The notes under the pieces are model-generated. The model searched no databases. It worked only from the letters and a program-made list of their open reading frames with translations, and was not told the origin of the DNA. The position numbers and the translations under genes are program-made. A DNA stretch of 64,000 nt from AP-15 sp035538335 (GTDB lineage Bacteria; Pseudomonadota; Alphaproteobacteria; ATCC43930; CGMCC-115725): positions 62,001 to 126,000 of the forward strand of contig DATLKN010000050.1 of the NCBI GenBank assembly GCA_035538335.1, read 5' to 3'. Position 1 is the stretch's first letter. Each line of letters begins with the position of its first letter. Shown piece by piece: positions 7,504-14,074 of the stretch.

Positions 7504-9561
7504 TCAATAGGTCAGGATCATGTTGAGGCTCAAATTATAGAGAAAGTTGCCGCTTCCGAACAGCTTGGTAGCGCCCGCGGTATTGTATATCGCCTTCAAG
7601 CCCTGGCCTGGCAGCAACACCGCTCCCGACAGGCGGAACACGATGTTCTGCGTATCGAGCGGCCGATAGGTCAGCGCCACCGACAGGTCGTAGCCGATCG
7701 AGTCGCCGATGCCCGCCTGGTGTCGCAGGAATTCGAGGGGATGGGTCGTGACGAACCGCAGGTAATTGGCGTTCCCCGACAGGCGCAATTCCGGCAGGAT
7801 GTCGAGATCGCCGCCGACGCCGCCGAGCACGAGGCCGGGATTGATGAAATTCGACTGGCCCTCGCCCTTCGAGGAGCGCAGATCGGGCAGGATTCCATTC
7901 TCGGTATTGAGGCCGACCTGACCGCCGCCGATGAACGGCAGCGACTGGCGGATCCAATAGCTGGTATCGGCGCCGGCAAATTGCGGGTTTTCGAAGATCG
8001 CATCGAAACCGGTCGCATGGCTGCCCTGCGGATTGCTGTCGCCGCTCGCGAACAGGCCGGATAGCCGTAGGCGGAAATAATCTAAATCGACCGACGGCTC
8101 GGCCGCCGCGAAGAAGGCGTTGATGTTGGCGCCGTGATTGCCCGGCGGACCGAGCGGGTTGTGCGTCTGGTCACCGAACGCCCAATAACCCGAAAGCGTG
8201 AGATTGAGGCGGCCGAAATGCCCGTCGCCGTTGTAACCGAGATAATTGACGTAATAATCGTAACCCTGGACGTCGCCGATCTGCAGTGGGCGCACCAGAA
8301 ATCCATCCTTGTCGTAATAGCGTTCACGGCCCTCGCCGTTATCCTCATGCGTGTAGATGACTTGCGACGTGAAGCCCGGCACCGGAAAATCCTGGCGATA
8401 GAGGTTGAGGACAATAATATCGTCGCGCCGCCACTGCCGTCCCAGATCGTTGAGGCCGCTGTCGGTGTCCTTCTCGAGACGGCGGAAATACGCCACATTG
8501 TATTGCCAGCGGTTGTCGTCGCGGTTGCCGTACAGGCGGATGCCGGGTTCTTGGTCCTGAAACAGAAAGCCGCGGAAATCCGTCGAAAACGGCTGAATGC
8601 CGACGCGCAGCGCGTCAAAGTCGTAATATTCCGAGACGTCGTGCAAGTGATAATCGACGAAGCCCTCCTGCAAGCCGAGAAAGTTCTCGTTGCGCACTTC
8701 GCCCTTCTGGGGATTGGCGTTGACGACCCGCAATTCGCCGACCGCGAGATGGTTGTAGCTGAAGGCCGGCGCGAACCGCAGCTCGAAATCGGGAGGCTTG
8801 AACGCGGTATCGCCTTCGATCAGCGAGACGCTGAGCAAGTCGGTCTCGCTGGCGAAGACGCGGCCGTAGCGGCCGAAGGTGTTGTTGGAGCCGGCCCGCG
8901 CCGAGGCCTGCGGCGCCACCGCCAGCGGCACGCGCGAGGGTTCGTAGAGCGAATCGACGACGGCGGAGAGGTTGATGAACCAATTATTGCCGATGATCGG
9001 CTTGTCGCCCTTCAAGGTATTCGTGTTGTAGGGATCGAAGATGTTTTCGGGCCGCCCGAGCGTATCGAGAATGCGCCAGCGGTCCGGCAGCGGGATGACA
9101 TCACCGGTGCCGCCGACCGGTTGCGGCGGCAGCACGGCGCCGGGGTTTTCGACCGGCGGTGCTGCTTGCCGTGCGGGCGGCTTGCCCGGGATGCGGCGCT
9201 GCGCCTCGACTTGCGCCAGACCCTGCAAATAGCGGCGCCAATACTCGGCCTCGGCGCGCGTCTGACGCGACAATTGGCGGAGCTGATCGTCGCTGAACTT
9301 GCGCTTGAAGATCCCCTCGATGCGGCGGCGCAGCTCGGCGTTATGCACGGCCTCCGCAAAGATCCCGGCGTCCGCGCTAGTCGCCTTGTAGAGCGCCTCG
9401 GCCGTCTTGCGATAGCTGGCCAAATCCTTCGCGCCGACGCCCGTCGCCTCGGCGAGGGCGCCGCTCGCCGGCTGCAGGAAGAGCCAAGCCGCGGCCAGCA
9501 GCCAGCGGCAACGGCGCGACTGGCGGTGCCGGGCGGCTGCGTGCGGCGGCGCCGTCAACAC
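7504..9561 (-). CDS. Outer-membrane beta-barrel protein, candidate porin of the cytochrome system
   Basis: The product has about 685 residues. A basic n-region (R-H-R-Q-S-R-R-C-R-W) and hydrophobic core give a signal peptide. Residues up to about 180 form a charged, probably helical periplasmic region and a Pro-rich linker. The rest alternates polar and aromatic residues in strand-like stretches (for example Y-N-V-A-Y-F-R-R-L, L-T-L-S-G-Y-W-A-F-G), and the chain ends in a C-terminal Tyr as barrel proteins often do. I do not recognise a named family. The start is set at GTG 9561, overlapping the upstream stop; TTG at 9558 or 9603 are alternatives. Its neighbour encodes a decaheme cytochrome, so it may be the sleeve of a porin-cytochrome conduit, by analogy with MtrB/MtrA. 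That role is inference. Confidence 0.7.
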   Translation of the reverse strand: MLTAPPHAAARHRQSRRCRWLLAAAWLFLQPASGALAEATGVGAKDLASYRKTAEALYKATSADAGIFAEAVHNAELRRRIEGIFKRKFSDDQLRQLSRQTRAEAEYWRRYLQGLAQVEAQRRIPGKPPARQAAPPVENPGAVLPPQPVGGTGDVIPLPDRWRILDTLGRPENIFDPYNTNTLKGDKPIIGNNWFINLSAVVDSLYEPSRVPLAVAPQASARAGSNNTFGRYGRVFASETDLLSVSLIEGDTAFKPPDFELRFAPAFSYNHLAVGELRVVNANPQKGEVRNENFLGLQEGFVDYHLHDVSEYYDFDALRVGIQPFSTDFRGFLFQDQEPGIRLYGNRDDNRWQYNVAYFRRLEKDTDSGLNDLGRQWRRDDIIVLNLYRQDFPVPGFTSQVIYTHEDNGEGRERYYDKDGFLVRPLQIGDVQGYDYYVNYLGYNGDGHFGRLNLTLSGYWAFGDQTHNPLGPPGNHGANINAFFAAAEPSVDLDYFRLRLSGLFASGDSNPQGSHATGFDAIFENPQFAGADTSYWIRQSLPFIGGGQVGLNTENGILPDLRSSKGEGQSNFINPGLVLGGVGGDLDILPELRLSGNANYLRFVTTHPLEFLRHQAGIGDSIGYDLSVALTYRPLDTQNIVFRLSGAVLLPGQGLKAIYNTAGATKLFGSGNFLYNLSLNMILTY

Positions 9562-11456
9562 GCGTTTTGCACACTGGAGTTCAGGAACGGATCGGCCGGG
9601 CAATTGGTGTAGAGGAGCCCGACCCCACCAGGCGCCAGCTGGTCGGCGCGGATCGCATCCGGCGCGTTGTTCAGCGTCGTCGGCCCGTCCTGAATGCCGA
9701 GATAGGCGACCAAGCTGTCCTGCTGAATGCCGTCGCCGGAGACGCCGATGCCGCCGACGAGCGTGCTGCCGCGGTAGATCGGCGCGCTGCCGGCGAAGAT
9801 CTGGAGGCCGTTGGCGAGCGGCGTCTTGCCGCGCGAGCCCACCGCCAGCTCCCCGCTGCCGCCGTTGTAGGCGCAGCCCTGCTTCGGTTTAGGCCCGCTC
9901 GCGAGCTCGGCCTGCACATCCGGCCTTATCAGGTCCGTCTGCAGACCGTTCGAGAAGATGCTCCAATGCGTCGCGTATGGCTCGCTCAGCGAGCCCGGCG
10001 GGTTGCCGTCGATGCCGTCGGGGTAGAAGGGCCGCGCCACCTCGCCCAATGCAACTTCCGACCACGCGGTGCCATCGGAAAAGGCGCCCGGGCCGATCAG
10101 CGCCTGCGACCGGCTGATGTAATCGGCGAAGGTGCCGGTATCGGTACTGGCCGGCACCGTGATCGCCGCGATCTTGGCGGCGGCGTCGGTGCGCGAGAAG
10201 AATACGGCGCTGCGCGCCTTCTGCCGCGACACGTCGGCGCCGAACACCGGCGCATCCGGCGTACGCGCCTGCGCCAATACGTTGCCGTCGAGATCGACGA
10301 CCGTGACCGTGACCTGGGCAAAGCTGTTGAGCGGCTCGCGCAGCGCCGAGCGCGCGATGAAGGCGATGTTGAGGGCACTGGTTTCGAGCGCCTGCGCCTC
10401 GGCGGCGGTGATTGCCGCGCCACCGCTCGGCATGAACCCTGCCCTCGGCTGGAAGCGGACGTGGTGCTTGCGGCCGACAAACACGAAGGCGCGCTGCGTG
10501 GTGCCGGGGTAGAGCACCGGCCCGAAGGTGCCGTCCGGCACGATGCCGGAGGCCCCGTCGGTACTGCCGTAAGCGGTCCCGGCGATCGCAGTCTGGCCCG
10601 CTGGCGGCATGACAAAAAAGTTCGCGACCGGTACTGGCGTGAAACTGCCGACTGCTTCGACCGCCGTCGCGAGATCGGCGCTGGTGGCGTCGGTGTATCG
10701 CAGCGTCAAGCCGTTGAGGGCGATGTTGTATGCCTGGATCGAAGCGGGCGCCTCGTAGCCGGTGACGCCGGCGATCGCAATGACCTCGTCGTTGTCGATG
10801 TCGACGTCGAAGATGTCCGGATCGTAGGAATAGACACTCGTGGAGACGACCCCGATGCCGCCGGCGAGGACGCCGTTCTGATAGATCGGCAGCCCGCCCG
10901 AGGCAGCCGCGAGGCCGAGCGGCGAGGCATGCGGACCGGGCCGCGTCATGCCTGCGCGCTTGGCCGCGGGGGTGACGAAATCGGAGCAGTAGAGCTGGCT
11001 GAACTGCACGCCGAACAACGGCCCTCCGGGGTTGTACGCGATCCCCGGGTCGAAATGTTCCTGGATGATCTGGTTGGCCGTGCGGGTCGTGAAGGCGTTG
11101 CCGTTCGAAGACAGATAAGCGCCGGTCACCGCCTTGGAGATCGCCGCCAGAGTTGCAGGCACCCCCGCGCCTTCGAGGCCGCCGCTTATGCCGCGCTCGG
11201 TGGTCACGGTGACAGCGGTCGGGCTGCCCGCCATCTGCGCGACGGTCAGGACGTTGCCGACACGATCGACGACCGCGATCGTCGCCGGCGCGCCGCGCGC
11301 GCTGGCCTCATGCATCGCCTGCAGCACGATTCTGTTGACGTCGGTCGCGCCGAGACTCTGCGACCACCCCGGAACCGAAGCGAGCAAGACCAGCACCGCC
11401 GTGGCCGCTGCGGACAGCACGCGAAGGGTCAATCGCCTGCTCGACCCCCCCGTCAT
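9555..11456 (-). CDS. Secreted protein with two GlcG/HbpS-like (DUF336) heme-binding domains
   Basis: The product has 633 residues. The ATG at 11456 is chosen because it overlaps the upstream stop (ATGA) and is followed by a signal peptide (R-R-L-T-L-R-V, hydrophobic core, cleavage near W-S-Q-S). A first GlcG/HbpS-type domain begins about residue 35 with a long helix and I-A-V-V-D-R-V-G-N-V-L. A second begins near residue 350 and contains V-T-V-V-D-L-D-G-N-V-L. Both regions also carry the family G-G-I-G-V motif (A-G-G-I-G-V and V-G-G-I-G-V). HbpS proteins bind heme extracellularly and take part in redox sensing or protection; that is family knowledge. Sitting between two multiheme genes and a barrel gene, it may scavenge or deliver heme, or act as a redox component. 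Confidence 0.75.
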   Translation of the reverse strand: MTGGSSRRLTLRVLSAAATAVLVLLASVPGWSQSLGATDVNRIVLQAMHEASARGAPATIAVVDRVGNVLTVAQMAGSPTAVTVTTERGISGGLEGAGVPATLAAISKAVTGAYLSSNGNAFTTRTANQIIQEHFDPGIAYNPGGPLFGVQFSQLYCSDFVTPAAKRAGMTRPGPHASPLGLAAASGGLPIYQNGVLAGGIGVVSTSVYSYDPDIFDVDIDNDEVIAIAGVTGYEAPASIQAYNIALNGLTLRYTDATSADLATAVEAVGSFTPVPVANFFVMPPAGQTAIAGTAYGSTDGASGIVPDGTFGPVLYPGTTQRAFVFVGRKHHVRFQPRAGFMPSGGAAITAAEAQALETSALNIAFIARSALREPLNSFAQVTVTVVDLDGNVLAQARTPDAPVFGADVSRQKARSAVFFSRTDAAAKIAAITVPASTDTGTFADYISRSQALIGPGAFSDGTAWSEVALGEVARPFYPDGIDGNPPGSLSEPYATHWSIFSNGLQTDLIRPDVQAELASGPKPKQGCAYNGGSGELAVGSRGKTPLANGLQIFAGSAPIYRGSTLVGGIGVSGDGIQQDSLVAYLGIQDGPTTLNNAPDAIRADQLAPGGVGLLYTNCPADPFLNSSVQNAC

Positions 11457-13162
11457 GATCCCCCCTTGCGTTGTCGTATTCGGGGTGCCGCAGTCTGACG
11501 CATCGGGCCCAGCCGCGGCAAGTGGAAGATGTGGCAGGAGATGCAGGTCGATTGCGCCTTGAAGGCAGCGTTTTCGGCGCCGTGACAGGCCGTGCAGCGC
11601 TCCTTGCCGGGGATCAGCAGATCGGCGCTCGACCGCGACTGCCGCGCCGCGTGGCAATCCTCGCAAGCGATCGCACGATGCGCCACGTGATCGAACAGGG
11701 CCATCGGCAGAAAGCGGGTCGACAGCTGCACCGGCGCGACCCGGAATGCGCCGAGCTTCGGGTCAGGGAGATGACAGTAAAAGCAGCCTTCCTTCGACTT
11801 GAAGACGACCGCCAGCGCCGACCGCGTTTGCTGGGCGACCCAATCGCGGGCCGAGGATGGCAATGGCGCGGCCGGCCGGCTGTGCGGCAGCCGGCGTTCG
11901 ATCTGCGGTGCGGCGGCCGCCACCGGTATGCCGTGCTTTACCACCAGCGCGGCGTAGAAACCCTCTAGGGCGCCGGCGACGGCGCGATCGTCGCCATGCG
12001 GCACCTCTTTCCATGGCAGGCCGATGGCGAATCGCAGGCGATGGCAGCTTTGGCACTGGCCCTTGAAGGTGATCGGCAGAAAGCCCCGGCCGTTAGGCGC
12101 ATGGCATTGAGCGCACGCCAGCGGCTTGATGTGCAGCACCGGGAACCCATCCGGCCGCAGATGCGCCTGATGCGAGAAGACGAGCCCGGGATGGTCCGCC
12201 GGCACGGGCTTCGGTCCGATCTCGACCCGGGCGAGACGCGGCCCCGCCGCGTCGGCGACGACGCTCGCGCGAAACTGCGGATGCCCCTTGGGGAAGCCGC
12301 CGACATCGCGAATCGCCGCCGCCGGGGCCGTCTGCGCCAGGGCGCGGTGGCATGTGAGGCACAGCGTCCCTTCCCCGATCACCAGGCTGCGAAGCCCGCG
12401 GTGCTCGACATGGCAGTCGGCGCAGCGTTCGCCGGCAAGCTTGGCCCCGATCGCCGCCAGTCCGGTTGCGCCGGCCGGGATATGGGCGCCGACGCCGCTG
12501 TGGCAGGTCAGGCAGGCAGCGTCCTCGACCGCCCTGAATGGCGCCCGATGACAGGTGCTGCACTGGTGGGCGAAATAGCGATGCGCGTTCGACAGCTGGC
12601 CCGGGTTCCACGACCCCCGGAACACCACGCTCGCGCCGCCGGCGGCCGGGACTGCGGTCGGTGCCGTCACCCGCTGTCCGGCCAGATAGGCGACGATCGG
12701 CGCGGCGAGGCAAAGCACCAGGATTGCGAGAAACAGCGCCCAGGACGCGCGGCGCCGGCTCAGATGCGTGTGTTCGAGGCCGATTCGGCTGTGCCGCAGG
12801 ATGCGATCGAGAGCGTCGCCCATCGGCCGCACCAGTTCGACCGAAAGCGCCGCGTCGAGCCCCTCTGCGGGTTCGCTCAGCACGATGCGGTAAGGGCCGA
12901 TGTCGATCTCGTCGCCGGGGCCGACATTGGCGCTGTGCGCCGAGCCGCCGTTGACGCGCAACGGCAGCTCACCGCTCTGCTCGATGGACAAACCGCCGAT
13001 GCGTTGAGACATTACGGCCGCGGCGAGGGGAACCCGAATGTCGGCGAGCGGCACCTCGTTGTCGGTGCCGCGGCCAAAGCGCAGGCGACCGGCAGACACG
13101 CGAAGCGAGCGCCGCATCGTCGCGGAGCCGCGTACGGTCAGGATGGTGATCTCAACCTGCAT
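11453..13162 (-). CDS. FHA-like domain / single TM / periplasmic decaheme cytochrome c fusion
   Basis: The 569-residue product has three parts. Residues 1-100 resemble a forkhead-associated domain (G-R-G-T-D-N-E-V-P-L near 30-39, then V-N-G and G-D-E-I-D-I-G), but the S-R-x-H phosphopeptide-binding signature is not visible. A transmembrane helix at about 141-162 is preceded by R-R-R, putting the FHA-like part in the cytoplasm. From residue 201 there are ten CXXCH motifs (CSTCH, CLTCH, CADCH, CLTCH, CAQCH, CQSCH, CFYCH, CEDCH, CTACH, CISCH), hence a membrane-anchored periplasmic decaheme domain. The gene starts 27 bases after the b-type gene and overlaps the next by 4. It could receive electrons from the di-heme b protein, with the FHA part docking a cytoplasmic partner or sensing state. 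Confidence 0.85.
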   Translation of the reverse strand: MQVEITILTVRGSATMRRSLRVSAGRLRFGRGTDNEVPLADIRVPLAAAVMSQRIGGLSIEQSGELPLRVNGGSAHSANVGPGDEIDIGPYRIVLSEPAEGLDAALSVELVRPMGDALDRILRHSRIGLEHTHLSRRRASWALFLAILVLCLAAPIVAYLAGQRVTAPTAVPAAGGASVVFRGSWNPGQLSNAHRYFAHQCSTCHRAPFRAVEDAACLTCHSGVGAHIPAGATGLAAIGAKLAGERCADCHVEHRGLRSLVIGEGTLCLTCHRALAQTAPAAAIRDVGGFPKGHPQFRASVVADAAGPRLARVEIGPKPVPADHPGLVFSHQAHLRPDGFPVLHIKPLACAQCHAPNGRGFLPITFKGQCQSCHRLRFAIGLPWKEVPHGDDRAVAGALEGFYAALVVKHGIPVAAAAPQIERRLPHSRPAAPLPSSARDWVAQQTRSALAVVFKSKEGCFYCHLPDPKLGAFRVAPVQLSTRFLPMALFDHVAHRAIACEDCHAARQSRSSADLLIPGKERCTACHGAENAAFKAQSTCISCHIFHLPRLGPMRQTAAPRIRQRKGGS

Positions 13163-13189
13163 CGCTCACGACGCGGCCGCAGAGGTTCG

Positions 13190-14074
13190 TCACCACAGGT
13201 AGAGGACGGCGACAATGTGCGCCAGCAGCGCCGCCAGGAGCGCGAACGTCAGCGGCACGTGGATATAGAGCCAGACCTCCAGCATCGCCTTGAAGCTGAT
13301 GTCGCGCCGCGCCCGCGCGAGCAGCAACGCCTTTTCTTCGAGCAGCATGCGAATTTTTCGGATTTCCGCAGCCTGCGCGACCGAGGCGGCGATATCGGCG
13401 CGGCCGAAATAGGTGAGCGCGACGGCGGTGGCGCAGCCCGGGTAGTGTCCCAAAAGCTGCTGGCGCAACGAGCCGCCGACGACGGTCTTCTCGATCGCGT
13501 CCCGGATCACCGCCGCGGGCTGGTCGGCGACGCCGAGCGCCGCCTTGTGCAGCTCCTCGTCGAAGCTGGCGATGCGGCCCAGCATCTGCCGGAGGGTCAG
13601 CTCGCGGCGATTCTCGGTCATCCGCCGCGGGTAGCGGACATAACAGAAGACGCCGAACGCACCGCTGGCGATGACCAGGCACATCAGCACATAGGCAAGC
13701 GTGTGGATGTTCCAGCCGAAATAAAAGCCGGTGTGCAATGTAGCGATGACCAGCAGGGCGAGCCCGAGATAGACATGCGCCGATAGCCACGCCACGAGGT
13801 TCGCCTCGGGCTTCCGGTAGGAGCGCTTGCGGTAGCCGAACCAGGTCAACCAGACGATCAACAGCGCCGCGACGATGCCCAGCGTCCATCCCGCCCAGGT
13901 GCCGCCGAAGCGGCCGCCGTCGGGCTTGTCCGCCGCATACAGCAGCACCGCCGCCGCCATTGCCGCCATGGCGATCTTCAAAAACCGAAAGCGGGCATAG
14001 ACCAGAAAGGATTCGTGCCGGTCGGCGCGGGTCACCGATCCGGCGGCGGCATCGGCGCGGTCGCCGAGGCTCAC
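13190..14074 (-). CDS. Membrane protein, putative di-heme cytochrome b
   Basis: The product has 294 residues. The GTG at 14074 overlaps the upstream stop (GTGA). There are about five hydrophobic helices: 34-48, 62-80, 93-119, 124-145 and 265-293, with a soluble loop of about 110 residues between the last two. The third and fifth helices each carry a His-x13-His pair (H100/H114 and H272/H286), exactly the arrangement that ligates two stacked b-hemes in cytochrome b561/formate-dehydrogenase-gamma-like proteins. It lies between an FeS/flavin oxidoreductase and a membrane-anchored decaheme cytochrome, so it most likely carries electrons across the inner membrane. No named family was recognised; the heme assignment rests on the histidine spacing. 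Confidence 0.75.
   Translation of the reverse strand: MSLGDRADAAAGSVTRADRHESFLVYARFRFLKIAMAAMAAAVLLYAADKPDGGRFGGTWAGWTLGIVAALLIVWLTWFGYRKRSYRKPEANLVAWLSAHVYLGLALLVIATLHTGFYFGWNIHTLAYVLMCLVIASGAFGVFCYVRYPRRMTENRRELTLRQMLGRIASFDEELHKAALGVADQPAAVIRDAIEKTVVGGSLRQQLLGHYPGCATAVALTYFGRADIAASVAQAAEIRKIRMLLEEKALLLARARRDISFKAMLEVWLYIHVPLTFALLAALLAHIVAVLYLW

Noticed and set aside
9567..11498. Long plus-strand open frame opposite the HbpS-like gene
   Set aside because: It is extremely Arg/Asp-rich and without domains; the opposite strand has clear GlcG/HbpS motifs and a coupled start.
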